A stretch of DNA of 64,000 nucleotides from Caballeronia sp. dw_19 (GCF_018449515.1 NZ_JAAVUQ010000025.1:50345-114344), one strand, 5' to 3'; positions 43,186 to 52,560 are shown, numbered from the stretch's first letter. Notes: generated by a model from the sequence alone, not told the origin. Made by a program: numbers and translations.

Positions 43186-44539
43186 AGTTTGGATTCCTTG
43201 TTTCATCGGTTGGGTTGGAGGTATCGACCTGTTCCAGAGAACGGCCGGTGGTACGGGGACCAATCGCGGCAACAATTGCGGCAACGACCAGCCAGCACGC
43301 GGATATATAGGCAAAGACGCTCATATAGCCGACGCTCACGTATAGGAAGCTGATAATGAAAGGGCCGATGACATTGGTCAGCCGGCCAAGCCCGTAGCAA
43401 AGACCCGCGCCCGCGGAGCGCAAATGCGTGGGATAGGACTCGGGCGTGTAGATGTAAAGCGTCGCATTCATCAACTGGATGGTGATGATGACCAGCGCGC
43501 CGAAGACGACGATAAAACCGGCCGAAGGGGCGAGACCGTAAGCCACACCGGCAATCGCAATAACGACGGCATCGACAGCGACGATCCACTTGCGTTCGAA
43601 CCGCTCGATCAGGAAGGTGCCGAGCCAGGCGCCGAGCGGATTGCAAATGGCGATCAGGCTGGAGTACTCGAGCGACTTGGTAATCGTGAATCCGTGTTGC
43701 ACCAGCAACGTGGGCACCCAGGAGACGAAGCCATAGAAGCCGAGTGTCTGGAAAATCCACGCCAGCGACAGCCCGACTGTCCTGCGACGGTACTCGGGAT
43801 CGAACAACTGTCCGTAGGAAAACTTGGGCTCGGGCGTCATCGTCAAAGGTGCGACCGCGCCAGGCGGTTCCATGCCTGCTGCCCGTTCAAGTTTCTCGAG
43901 CGAGCGCATCGCTTCGTCCACTCGTCCCTGCCCGAGCAACCAGCGTGGCGATTCCATCAACCTGAGCGCGAAGGGGATGGCGAGCAACCCGAAGCTGCCC
44001 CATACGAAGATCAGGCGCCAGCCCCAGGGGGCAACCGGAATCAGGAACCTCGCAACCCAGGCTGTGGCCGGAATACCGATCAAGCCGAGTGTAAAGATCA
44101 GACTCATGTACTTCCCGCGCAAGCGCGCCGGAAAGAACTCGCTGATGTAGACGTTGGCGATGACCGTCATTCCTGAAAGCCCGATTCCCGTGAGGAATCG
44201 GAACACGGCAAGCGACATCACGTTCCACGACAACGCATTGAGAAGCGAGAAGATCGTATAGATCGCAATACTCAGTATGAATGCGGGCTTGCGGCCAAGG
44301 CGGTGCGCAAGGACACCACCGCCGGTGCCGCCGATGAACATGCCGCCGAAACTGGTCGCCGTGATCAACGCGACATCACTCACCGGGATATGCCACGCTC
44401 CAATGATCGCAGGCGCTGCATAGGCGAACGTGTTCAGATCGGCAAGTTCGAAGAAGTAAGCGAAGCACAAGGCGAAGATTGCCACCCGGTGGAAGCTTGT
44501 GATCGGCAGCCGATCCATGCGCTGACTGATGTCGTTCAT
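43175..44539 (-). CDS. MFS transporter, aromatic-acid:proton symporter/sugar-porter type
   Basis: 454 residues with twelve hydrophobic segments. LAHRLGRKPAFILSI between segments 2 and 3 and SPRWLLGQGRVDEAM after segment 6 are the signatures of the SP/AAHS branch; YTPESYPTHLRSAGAG follows. First gene of a three-gene operon under a promoter overlapped by two GntR-type palindromes. Takes up a carboxylate-type compound through the inner membrane. Confidence 0.9.
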   Translation of the reverse strand: MNDISQRMDRLPITSFHRVAIFALCFAYFFELADLNTFAYAAPAIIGAWHIPVSDVALITATSFGGMFIGGTGGGVLAHRLGRKPAFILSIAIYTIFSLLNALSWNVMSLAVFRFLTGIGLSGMTVIANVYISEFFPARLRGKYMSLIFTLGLIGIPATAWVARFLIPVAPWGWRLIFVWGSFGLLAIPFALRLMESPRWLLGQGRVDEAMRSLEKLERAAGMEPPGAVAPLTMTPEPKFSYGQLFDPEYRRRTVGLSLAWIFQTLGFYGFVSWVPTLLVQHGFTITKSLEYSSLIAICNPLGAWLGTFLIERFERKWIVAVDAVVIAIAGVAYGLAPSAGFIVVFGALVIITIQLMNATLYIYTPESYPTHLRSAGAGLCYGLGRLTNVIGPFIISFLYVSVGYMSVFAYISACWLVVAAIVAAIGPRTTGRSLEQVDTSNPTDETRNPNYVR

Positions 44540-44595
44540 GTCTCATATCTCGTCGTTATATTTCGTTGGCCCGTCCAGCATCATCAGATCGCCAG

Positions 44596-44608
44596 ATTGT
44601 CCGGCAAT
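44596..44608. promoter_or_regulatory. Candidate GntR-family operator (site 1)
   Basis: Palindrome ATTG-TCCGG-CAAT overlapping the -10 element of the minus-strand MFS promoter. Its centre is 27 bp from that of site 2, so both sites would be on roughly the same face of the helix if bound by dimers. Confidence 0.65.
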
Positions 44609-44634
44609 ATGGCACATAGCAGATTGTCCGTCAA
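44606..44634 (-). promoter_or_regulatory. Promoter of the MFS/CMD/dehydrogenase operon
   Basis: On the minus strand TTGACG (44634-44629), 17 bases, CATATT (44611-44606). Both hexamers overlap the two 13-bp palindromes, an ideal arrangement for repression. Confidence 0.6.
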
Positions 44635-44635
44635 T
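44623..44635. promoter_or_regulatory. Candidate GntR-family operator (site 2)
   Basis: Palindrome ATTG-TCCGT-CAAT overlapping the -35 element of the MFS promoter and lying 31 bases before the GntR start codon, so it could also autoregulate the regulator gene. Confidence 0.65.
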
Positions 44636-44665
44636 CCGCTATTTCGCCTGAAAGGTGGATGTACA

Positions 44666-45415
44666 ATGGCGAAACCCCCACATACGTTTGGACGAAGAAT
44701 GAGCAGTTCTCTGAAGGTCGTGCCGCAGCCCGTGCGGAAACAAGTGGAGGATGGCCTGCGCGCCGCGATCGTCTCAGGCCGCTTTTTGCCGGGAGATCAC
44801 TTGCCGGACAGAATGTTGTGCGAGACGTTTGGCACGAGTCGTAGCGTCGTGCGCGAGGCAGTCAGGTTGCTGGAAGCGGAGGGCTTGGTGACGGTTCACG
44901 CGAACCGCGGGCCGTTTGTCGCGATGCTGTCTGTCGAGGAAGCGACGGATATCTATGAGGTACGCGCGGCGCTGGAGGCGCTGGCAGGCGAAGGATTCGC
45001 CGTGCGCGCAACCGATGCGGAGCGTGCCGAACTGCGCGCGGTGTACAAGGAGTTGCGCGGTATCCGGTCGATGAAGTCGCGCGATGGACTGCTCGATGTG
45101 AAGCGCCGCTTCTATGAAATCCTGACACGCGGAAGCCGCAACGCCCTGGCCACCCAGATGCTGGAACGACTGCTGATCCGCAACGCCCAGTTGCGGGCCA
45201 CTTCCTTGTCCAGCGAAAGTCGGCTGCCGCAGACTGTCAAGGAAATCGGCCGGATTATGGACGCCATCGAAGAAAGGGATGCCGCGGCCACTGGTGCGGC
45301 GTGCCGTGCGCACGTTCGTGCTGCGGCGGATGTCGCCCTCCGGATCCTCAGGGAGCGCGATGCCAGGGCGATAAGTGCACAGGAAGGTCCGCAGCCGGCA
45401 AGCGCCGCGATCTGA
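44666..45415 (+). CDS. GntR-family regulator, FCD (FadR) subfamily
   Basis: 249 residues from the ATG at 44666 (AGGTGGAT upstream; the next ATG at 44699 is also possible). Residues about 20-85 form the winged helix-turn-helix (LRAAIVSGRFLPGDHL, then FGTSRSVVREAVRLLEAEGL and VHANRGPFVA). The rest is the helical FCD ligand domain (DIYEVRAALEALAGEGF, ERDAAATGAACRAHVRAA). It is divergent from the MFS operon. Effector probably is the substrate or an intermediate of the neighbouring pathway. The three ATTGTCCNNCAAT palindromes are the likely binding sites. Confidence 0.9.
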   Translation: MAKPPHTFGRRMSSSLKVVPQPVRKQVEDGLRAAIVSGRFLPGDHLPDRMLCETFGTSRSVVREAVRLLEAEGLVTVHANRGPFVAMLSVEEATDIYEVRAALEALAGEGFAVRATDAERAELRAVYKELRGIRSMKSRDGLLDVKRRFYEILTRGSRNALATQMLERLLIRNAQLRATSLSSESRLPQTVKEIGRIMDAIEERDAAATGAACRAHVRAAADVALRILRERDARAISAQEGPQPASAAI

Positions 45416-45496
45416 CCGGGTGCCTCCATCGTGTTCCGTCCGGTTCTGTTGCTGTAAGCGGGAGGAAACGACAATTATCGAGATGAGGAGTACTGC

Positions 45497-46498
45497 TTAT
45501 GACACAAGCGAGTAAAATTTCTGGGCCGCAGACGGCGGGGTCTTGCCGACGATCTTCCCTTTGCCCTCCATCAATCGATAACGCGCACACAAGCGTTTCT
45601 GTGCCCTCCAAGCAATGTCCTGCACCGCTTCGGAGGTTCGCTCTGCACGGCGTTGCAGATGGGCGGTTTTTCTGGCCGGATGGCGATAGGTCCAGGACGC
45701 TTCCACCAGCACTCTACGCACGTGAGCATTGCCGGTCTTGGTGATCGCGCCGCGCGATTTGGTGGCTCCGCTGGAGTGCTCGCTGGGCACCAGACCCAAG
45801 GACGCCATCAATTGCGGAGCACTGGCGAAGCGCTTCAGATCACCAATCTCGGCGACCACCGTCGTCGCAGTCAACAGGTTGACGCCGCGCAGCGCCATCA
45901 AGCCTTCGATCACCGGCCAGAACACCGATTCACTCGCCGCGCTTTCGAGTTGCGTGTCCAGTCCATCGACGCGCTTACTGAGCGCCTTGACGGTGTCAAC
46001 GTATTCCCGAAATACGATCTGCTGAACTGGTTGCCTGAATTGTTGCTCTTCCAGCCACCGATAATATGCCTGAGTCCAGTTGCTCTTTCCGCTGTAGCAT
46101 TTGCCATATCGAAGCAGATAGGCACACAAACGTTGCTTGGCCTGACTCTGAAGATGCTTCATGTCTTCGCGCGCTCGGGTTAAGTCGCGCAGCCCTTCCT
46201 GCGCATCGTCGGGGACCCACACCGCAGTCAGTTCTCCGGCTCGATGCAAGCGCGCCAGCATAAGACTATCGCGTCGGTCAGTCTTAACCCGCTCGCCTGC
46301 TTTCCTTGGAATCAGAGACGGTGCAACAACCTGGCAACCCCAGCCGAGGTCACTGAACTGCCGATGGATTCCATATCCGCATGGGCCTGCCTCGCAGCAA
46401 AACGAGAGATGCGCGTCGCCTTTTCTCAGCATCTCGTCAAACGAATAGTGAAGGCGCTTAAACACACGCGCTAAGGCCAGCGTAAGGGTCTGTCCCAA
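45497..46498 (-). pseudogene. IS110-family transposase, 5'-truncated
   Basis: 333 codons from a TTG at 46498; an in-frame stop lies about 50 bases further up. Recognisable IS110 segments: CCEAGPCGYGIHRQF, PSLIPRKAGERVKTDRRDS (second-domain acidic residues), and the C-terminal TTVVAEIGDLKRFAS, LGLVPSEHSSG, TKTGNAHVRRVLVEASW (transposase_20 domain). The N-terminal stretch VGLDVHK, carrying the first catalytic aspartate of the DEDD RuvC-like domain, is absent; only a short unrelated leader precedes. The element is therefore probably inactive. It lies 82 bases after the GntR gene and separates the two catabolic blocks. Confidence 0.8.
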
Positions 46499-46750
46499 CG
46501 GGTATTGGCTTTGTTTATCGGCGTAAATCGTAGCGGGCTGTCTTATCGCGACAGAACCTCTTGAACGTTACCGCTTTAATAACCGCTCCCCAAATTTGCA
46601 ACCGCCCCCCGAATTTTTGTCATTTAAAGTGCGATTGCTCGTATTGATTTGACCGCTCTATTCCACGCTGGACATGGCATCTGGATTGACGGAATCGCGT
46701 CGAACGAAGATTGCGCCATGCGTGAGCGACAAGACGCCTTTCTTAAACAA
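46499..46750. other. Spacer between IS110 remnant and sulfonate-type operon
   Basis: 252 bases holding the lost 5' end of the IS110 element and the 3' region after the SsuA-like gene. No terminator or gene was supported. Confidence 0.35.
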
Positions 46751-47797
46751 TCAATCCTTGGCCTTGATCGGCCAGACCGCTTTCTGCGCGGCGTTGAATT
46801 GCGGATCATATTCGACATCGACCTTGACCTTCTTCTTGATTGCGTGGCCGTCGTACAAGATGTCGGCGATCTTCTGCTCTTGGTCGATCAGACCTTTGTC
46901 GAACTTGACGAAGCTGCCACTGCGCACTTCATATTCGAACGCCGCGCGCTCGTCGGAGATTTTCAGCGTGTCCTTCAGAATGCCGATCACCTCGTCGCGG
47001 TGCGCGTCATGCCACGCCCAATAACCTGAAAGACGCGAGAAAAAATCCTGGAGCGCAGCCGTCTTCGCCGGGTCCTTCAGCACCGCGGTCGTCGTGGTCC
47101 ATACGTTGAGCGCCGGAATCTGCGTGTCGCGATCGCGCAGCAGAATAGTGCCCGCGCCCGATTTGATGGTCGGCAGTATGGGACCGAGCGCGCCTGCGTA
47201 CACGTCGAGTTCGCCCGCATTGAAGCCTGCCGCGGACGTCGCGCCATCGGCAAACTTGATGGCATCAATGTCCTTTTCCGTCACGCCTGCCTTGACCAGC
47301 GTCGCGAGGTATTGCGAATGGTTGTAGCCGCCATAGTTGTAGCCGACCTTGTGGCCTTTGATCTCCTGCACGTTCTTGATGTTCGCGCTCGAACGAACCG
47401 CCGTGATAACCGGCGGATAATCCTTCGAATAGGCGTTGCGCCACGCGGCGACAATATGCAGCGGCGTCGAATCCTTCGTCCAATCGGTGCGCGCGTTGGC
47501 CTGTTCGATCGTGAGCGACGTGTCGCCCATATGCCCCAGGTCGATGCGGTTTGCATACAGCGCGGACAGATTGGCGGCGGGCCCAGTCAGCAGTACCCAT
47601 TCGATCTGGTATGGCGTCCCGTTGACCACGCCGGACTTGCGGATCATCGCGGGGAATGCCGGGTCTTGATACGCAATCACGAGCTTGGTGCTTTTCAGGT
47701 CCGGCGCATTCTGGGCACCGGCCGTGCCGGAAAGCGTCAACGCGGTAACGGCGAAGAGACCCGCCAAGCCGGCGAGCAAAGATTTCATCAGCGACAT
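46751..47797 (-). CDS. ssuA: ABC importer periplasmic binding protein, SsuA/nitrate-sulfonate type
   Basis: 348 residues with a signal peptide (residues 1-28, GTAGA-QN). SsuA-like two-lobe protein: KLVIAYQDPAFPAMIRKSG, the TGPAANLSALYANRIDLGHMGD segment, and KGHKVGYNYGGYNHSQYL, where aliphatic-sulfonate binding proteins have the first hinge. Last gene of the large minus-strand organosulfur operon, next to SsuB- and SsuC-like genes in order C-B-A. Likely ligand: an alkane or aryl sulfonate, or the sulfur product of the upstream enzymes. Confidence 0.85.
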   Translation of the reverse strand: MSLMKSLLAGLAGLFAVTALTLSGTAGAQNAPDLKSTKLVIAYQDPAFPAMIRKSGVVNGTPYQIEWVLLTGPAANLSALYANRIDLGHMGDTSLTIEQANARTDWTKDSTPLHIVAAWRNAYSKDYPPVITAVRSSANIKNVQEIKGHKVGYNYGGYNHSQYLATLVKAGVTEKDIDAIKFADGATSAAGFNAGELDVYAGALGPILPTIKSGAGTILLRDRDTQIPALNVWTTTTAVLKDPAKTAALQDFFSRLSGYWAWHDAHRDEVIGILKDTLKISDERAAFEYEVRSGSFVKFDKGLIDQEQKIADILYDGHAIKKKVKVDVEYDPQFNAAQKAVWPIKAKD

Positions 47798-47866
47798 AAA
47801 TACCTTGGTTGAGCTGTGGAAAATGAGCTATGGAAAATGAGCGATGGAGAAGTCGATTGAAAAACG

Positions 47867-48604
47867 TCAGGAGAGACTGAGCGAAAACTGTCTGAGCAGG
47901 TCGCGTTTAAGTGAATTGAACTCTGGCGATGTCACGTCGCGCTCGCGCGCCAGATCGACGTGCGTCTCGTGACAGATCCGTCCTTTCGACAAGATCACGA
48001 TGCGGTCCGCAAGCAGCAGTGCCTCATCGAGATCGTGCGTGACGATCACAACGCCGAAGCGGTATTTCGCCCATAACTTCAACACGAGGCTCTGGATGCT
48101 GCGGCGGGTGAACGCGTCGAGCGCGCTGAACGGTTCGTCAAGCAGCATGAGATCGGGACGGCGATACAGCGCCCGCGCAACCGCCACGCGCTGTGCCTGT
48201 CCGCCCGAAAGACTCACGGGCCAGCTTTCCAGTTTGTCTTCGAGGCCGACGTCCTGCAGCGCGGTGAGCGCGCGTTCGCGCGCATCGGGTTTGAGGGAAT
48301 CGTCGAGAAGGACGTTCTTCCATACGCGCAGCGCCTGAATCAAACGCGGCTCCTGAAATACGACCGACGTGTTGCCGGTCACTTCCGTCCGTCCGCCCGA
48401 CGCCGATTCGAGCCCGGCGAGCAGGCGCAGCACCGTGGTCTTGCCCGTACCCGACGGCCCGACCAGCGCGACCACCTCCCCTTTTCGAACGGTGATATCG
48501 ACGTTATCGAGCACCGTGTTCTCACCATAGCGCTTCCGCACGCCGGACAGCCTTGCAACGACCGGCGCGGCCTCATGTTCCGTTTGATAAGCGAGTTCAG
48601 ACAT
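47867..48604 (-). CDS. ssuB: ABC importer ATPase, SsuB/TauB type
   Basis: 245 residues from the ATG at 48604. Walker A GPSGTGKTT (49-57), Q-loop VFQEPRLIQALRVWKNV (the EPRL form typical of SsuB/TauB), signature LSGGQAQRVAVARAL, Walker B LMLLDEPFSALD, H-loop VTHDLDEAL. The start overlaps the permease stop by eight bases. Energises uptake through the SsuC-like permease. Confidence 0.92.
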   Translation of the reverse strand: MSELAYQTEHEAAPVVARLSGVRKRYGENTVLDNVDITVRKGEVVALVGPSGTGKTTVLRLLAGLESASGGRTEVTGNTSVVFQEPRLIQALRVWKNVLLDDSLKPDARERALTALQDVGLEDKLESWPVSLSGGQAQRVAVARALYRRPDLMLLDEPFSALDAFTRRSIQSLVLKLWAKYRFGVVIVTHDLDEALLLADRIVILSKGRICHETHVDLARERDVTSPEFNSLKRDLLRQFSLSLS

Positions 48605-49436
48605 GAGCCGCCCTCCAGACCAGAACCTTGCGTTCAATGAAACGCAGCAACGCATCCACGCCGATCCCGAGAACCGCATAGACCAGAATGCCCGCGATGA
48701 TGATGTCCGTGCGCTGAAATTGATTCGCGTTATTCAGGATGTAGCCAATGCCCGCGTTCGCGTTGATCTGTTCGGCCGCGACCAGCGCCAGCAGCGCAAT
48801 GGCTGCCGAATAGCGCACGCCCACGAGAATGCCGGGTAACGCCGTCGGCAGGATGATGAGCCGGATCTGATGCGCGCGCGACAGGCGAAACGTGCGCCCG
48901 AGTTCCAGCAACTTCGGGTCGATGCCGCGTATGGCGTGATAAGTGCTGAGATACATCGGCGAGATGGCCGCGCCCACGATCAGCGCGATCTTGGACACTT
49001 CGCCAATGCCGAACCACACCACGAAAATAGGCACGAGCGCGATGAATGGAATAGTCCGCACCATCTGCAGGACGGTATCGAAGCCGCGCTCGGCGGACTT
49101 GCTCAGACCCGCCGCCACGCCGAGCAGCAAGCCCGCACCGCCACCGATCAGCAAACCCACGGCAGCACGCGCCAGCGATATCCTCAGCGCATCCTGGAGA
49201 TCGCCGGACTGCCACAGCTCGCGATAAGCCGCGAGCACCGACGCGGGCGCAGGCAGCACGAACTCGCTGGCCAGTCCCAGGGACGAAACAAGTTGCCATA
49301 CGACAATCAGCAGCACCGGCACGACGGCCCGCAAGAGCGGCTCGCGCAATATCACGCGACGCGGCGCCGGCGCCAACGCCGGTGGAGCAAGATCCGATGC
49401 GGCAGTCGCCTTCAAAGTGGATTCTCTGCTAGACAT
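48597..49436 (-). CDS. ssuC: ABC importer permease, SsuC/TauC type
   Basis: 279 residues from the ATG at 49436 (AGGTG just upstream; a GTG two codons earlier is possible). About six membrane segments, with VRTIPFIALVPIFVVWFGIGEVSKI and the permease EAA-like loop LELGRTFRLSRAHQIRLIILP characteristic of sulfonate/nitrate/taurine permeases. Forms the channel of the SsuABC importer. Confidence 0.91.
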   Translation of the reverse strand: MSSRESTLKATAASDLAPPALAPAPRRVILREPLLRAVVPVLLIVVWQLVSSLGLASEFVLPAPASVLAAYRELWQSGDLQDALRISLARAAVGLLIGGGAGLLLGVAAGLSKSAERGFDTVLQMVRTIPFIALVPIFVVWFGIGEVSKIALIVGAAISPMYLSTYHAIRGIDPKLLELGRTFRLSRAHQIRLIILPTALPGILVGVRYSAAIALLALVAAEQINANAGIGYILNNANQFQRTDIIIAGILVYAVLGIGVDALLRFIERKVLVWRAAHV

Positions 49437-49506
49437 AAGCACCTTTGAAATGAAATAAATGAATTGAGTGACCGATACGAAGACAAGGAATGGCGCTCAA
49501 TAGCGT

Positions 49507-50865
49507 TCACGAAAGCGCTCCAGGCGTGTGCTCGATCAAGCGTGCATCGAGATCGGCATAGCGGCTTGGCGGACGCGCAAGCCCGTAGTGTTCGCGCAAG
49601 GTGGTGCCTTCGTAATCGCGGCGGAAGATGCCCTTGCGCTGCAATAGCGGCACCACGTGATCGACGAACGCCGCGAGCCCTGAAGGGAACACGTCCGCGT
49701 TGAGGTTGAAGCCATCGGCGGCACGACCGGTGAACCAGCGTTCAATATCGTCCGCGATCGTCTCGGGCGTGCCCACGATCATCCGATGTGCGCCGGGATT
49801 GCGGTCCAGCAAATCGCGCACCGTCAGGTTGTCGCTGCGTGCAAGCAGGACGGTCGCACGGATGAATCCGTTGGAGACATCGGCGCGGTTGCCTTTGTCG
49901 ATTAATGCGTAGGGCAACGGTGCGTCCAGTTGCAGATCGTCAACGTCGATACCCAGCGCACGCGCGAACTTGGCGAGTTCGGCGCGGCGATCAAGCAGCG
50001 AGTCCATGTCGGCCTTGCGCTGGCGCGCTTCGGCCAGCGTCCCGCCAATGACGGGATACAGCCCCGGCAGCACGAGCAGATGATCGGCATGACGTCCGTG
50101 CGCCACGGCGCGCGCCTTGATGTCGCCATAAAATTCCTGCGCACCCTCGAACGTGGTCTGCGCGGTAAAGACCGCATCGGCGTAACGAGCGGCGAGCGCG
50201 ACGCCCGCCTCCGATCCGCCGGCCTGCACGAGCACCGGCCGTCCTTGTGGACTGCGCGGAAGATTGAGCGGCCCGCGCACCTGGAAGTGATGGCCGGCGT
50301 GTTCGATCGCATGCACGCGAGCCGGATCGGCGTAGCGTCCGCTCGCGCGGTCGACGATCAGCGCGTCGTCTTCCCAGCTATCCCACAGCTTCAGCACGAC
50401 ATCGACAAATTCCTCGGCACGCGCATAACGCGCCGCTTTATCCGGAGCGCCCGACATGCTGAAGTTAGCTGCCGCGTTCGGGTCGTAGGTCGTCACGGCG
50501 TTCCAGGCAACCCGGCCTGCGCTCAAATGATCCACCGACGCAAAACGCCGCGCGAGGTTGTATGGATCGTTGAAAGTAGTCGATGCCGTGCCGATCAGGC
50601 CGACGTGTCGCGTAACACCCGCGAGCGCGGTGAGGAGCACGGTGGGTTCGAGCGACTGGGCCGGTCCGTGCGCGTGGCCGCTTAACGCAACGGCATCGGA
50701 GAGAAACACGGCGTCGAGCTTGCCACGCTCCGCGGTCTGCGCGATCTCGGTGAAAAATTGGAGATCGATGATCGACTTCGCGTTGTCGAGCGTACGCCAG
50801 CCGGCCGGATGACGGCCCGTGCCGGTGATGTTGGTGTTCAGATGCAAGGTTCGTGGCGCACGCAT
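49507..50865 (-). CDS. LLM flavin-dependent monooxygenase, NtaA/SnaA/DszA type
   Basis: 452 residues, the length of the NtaA/SnaA/DszA branch of bacterial-luciferase-like enzymes. LHLNTNITGTGRHPAGWR start, KLDAVFLSDAVAL, PYNLARRFASVDHLSAGRVAWN, QAGGSEAGVALAARYADAVFTA and the C-terminal FNLNADVFPSGLAAFVDHVVPLLQ. These enzymes use FMNH2 delivered by a separate reductase; none is in the window. In this operon it probably opens a C-S bond of an organosulfur compound or a sulfone (DszA-like). It lies 12 bases after the rhodanese gene. Confidence 0.88.
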   Translation of the reverse strand: MRAPRTLHLNTNITGTGRHPAGWRTLDNAKSIIDLQFFTEIAQTAERGKLDAVFLSDAVALSGHAHGPAQSLEPTVLLTALAGVTRHVGLIGTASTTFNDPYNLARRFASVDHLSAGRVAWNAVTTYDPNAAANFSMSGAPDKAARYARAEEFVDVVLKLWDSWEDDALIVDRASGRYADPARVHAIEHAGHHFQVRGPLNLPRSPQGRPVLVQAGGSEAGVALAARYADAVFTAQTTFEGAQEFYGDIKARAVAHGRHADHLLVLPGLYPVIGGTLAEARQRKADMDSLLDRRAELAKFARALGIDVDDLQLDAPLPYALIDKGNRADVSNGFIRATVLLARSDNLTVRDLLDRNPGAHRMIVGTPETIADDIERWFTGRAADGFNLNADVFPSGLAAFVDHVVPLLQRKGIFRRDYEGTTLREHYGLARPPSRYADLDARLIEHTPGALS

Positions 50866-50877
50866 GGGTTTATCGCT

Positions 50878-52560
50878 TTACAAGAGGTTGGGCGAGCCTT
50901 GCAGCGCCGCGAGGCGCTGTTCGCTGCGAGCGTGCGTTGGCGTGTCGAAATCGATCACGTCGATCGACGCAATGCCATCGCGTTCGAGCTGCCCGACCAG
51001 TTGCAACTCCCACGCGAGATAAATCTGCATCTGCTTCGCCGCCTGGTCAGGGGCGTGGTGATACGGGCTGTACCACGCGTCGTCGTCGCCGGTGAGGTTG
51101 CCTTCGTCGCCGGCGGTGTGCGGCAGACCGAGCGACAGCCAGCGCTGCGTGCCGCCAAGGAGCGCCGCCACACCGTCGATACGCCCGCGCAACTGGCTGG
51201 CGAGCAGCCCGGCGAGGACGCCGTCGGAGGACGTGAGGACAAGCTGTCGCGACGGGTCGTCCCGTGGGCCGAGCCGGTCCAGCCAATCTTCCAGCGCGCT
51301 CGCCGCCACGAAGCGCGCCCCGGCAATATGCGCGGTGCGAAACGCGAGGCTGCTGTCCACGTCCACGACCTGCGCGCCGCCTGCCTCTAGTGCGAGCGCA
51401 AGCTGGTCGGCGTTGATCCAGCGCGTACGCTCAGGCGTACCGAATATCGGCACCGGCTCGGGGCCGGTTTCGAGCGCCCGGTGCGCGTCGTCTGCGGCCA
51501 GCACGAACACGTTGAGATAGCCCAGTTGCACGAGCCACGACGCCGTCATGCGTGCGCGCACGCCGTCGTCGTCGGCGAGAACGACGCGGGCGTGGAGCGT
51601 GCCGACGTATTCATCGGTGGCCTGAACGAGCTGGCCGCCAGGTGCCGAACGCCAGCCCGCGCGATGACCCGCAACGTACTCCAGCGGATCGCGGACATCG
51701 AACCGGTACAGCGTCTGCACGCTCGCTTCGGCTTCGAAGCGCGTCAGCGTGGCGCGATCGATCTCGACCACGCCAGCTCGCACAGCGGCGCGCTTGGCCA
51801 GCGTGCGCGCCTGTTCGAGCGCAGCGCCCTCGGCGCGAGGCGCCGTGCGAATCTGGCCGTGTTCAAGGTCGAGGCCTGACAACAGCCACGACATCGATCC
51901 CCCGGAGAGCGCGGCGACCGGATTCGGAATGCCTGCATTCACGAGCGATTGCGCGCCCAGAATGCTGCGCGTGCGCCCGGCGCAATTCACCACGATCAGC
52001 GTCTCGGGCGACGGCGCCGCCGCGAGCGCGCGATAGACCAGTTCAGCGCCCGCACATTCGACGCCGCCCGGAATGTTCATCGTCTTGAATTCGGGGAACG
52101 GACGGCTGTCGAGCACAACGAGATCTTCGCCCGCGTCCTGCAAGCGCTTGAGCGTCAATGCATCGATGTTCGGCGTTTTCAGCCGATGCTCGATCACCTC
52201 GCCGAACGCCTTGCCAGGCACGTTAGTGCCGCTGAACACTTCGAATCCGGCCGCTTCCCAGCCGCTCACGCCACCGGCGAGTATCGACACGTCCGTGTAC
52301 CCGAAGCCTGCCAGCAAGGCCGCCGCGCGCGACGTATATTCGCCCGCTTCATCGACCAGGACGATGGGCGTGGCAAAGCGTGGCACCAGTTGCCCGACGA
52401 GCAGGCCCAGACGTCCAACCGGCGCGATGGACGAATAGAACAGGCGGCGGCGTGCGGTGACGCCTTCCTCGCGGACATCGAGAATGGCAAGTTCGCGCCG
52501 TTCGGCCAGCGCGGCGCGCAATGCGGCGGGAGTGATCGATGGTGTGGTCGCGTGACTCAT
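50878..52560 (-). CDS. Four-domain rhodanese-like sulfurtransferase
   Basis: 560 residues from the ATG at 52560. Four consecutive rhodanese folds: domain 1 about 8-115 (ELAILDVREEG), domain 2 about 130-235 (DLVVLDSRPFPEFKTMNIPG), domain 3 about 265-370 (YRFDVRDPLEYVAGHRAG), domain 4 about 380-485 (AQVVDVDSSLAFRTAHIAGA). Only domain 2 has the active-site cysteine loop, C193 in VVNCAGRTRS. The corresponding loops have Asp (D70), Asp (D330) and Ser (S444/S445) in the other three domains. It probably accepts sulfane sulfur released by the monooxygenases and passes it on; the inactive domains may bind partners. Operon position between two flavin-type desulfurisation enzymes supports a sulfur role. 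Confidence 0.87.
   Translation of the reverse strand: MSHATTPSITPAALRAALAERRELAILDVREEGVTARRRLFYSSIAPVGRLGLLVGQLVPRFATPIVLVDEAGEYTSRAAALLAGFGYTDVSILAGGVSGWEAAGFEVFSGTNVPGKAFGEVIEHRLKTPNIDALTLKRLQDAGEDLVVLDSRPFPEFKTMNIPGGVECAGAELVYRALAAAPSPETLIVVNCAGRTRSILGAQSLVNAGIPNPVAALSGGSMSWLLSGLDLEHGQIRTAPRAEGAALEQARTLAKRAAVRAGVVEIDRATLTRFEAEASVQTLYRFDVRDPLEYVAGHRAGWRSAPGGQLVQATDEYVGTLHARVVLADDDGVRARMTASWLVQLGYLNVFVLAADDAHRALETGPEPVPIFGTPERTRWINADQLALALEAGGAQVVDVDSSLAFRTAHIAGARFVAASALEDWLDRLGPRDDPSRQLVLTSSDGVLAGLLASQLRGRIDGVAALLGGTQRWLSLGLPHTAGDEGNLTGDDDAWYSPYHHAPDQAAKQMQIYLAWELQLVGQLERDGIASIDVIDFDTPTHARSEQRLAALQGSPNLL

Noticed and set aside
44303..44665. N-terminal extension of the GntR regulator
   Set aside because: It runs through the divergent MFS gene and the promoter/operator region; a ribosome site precedes the ATG at 44666.
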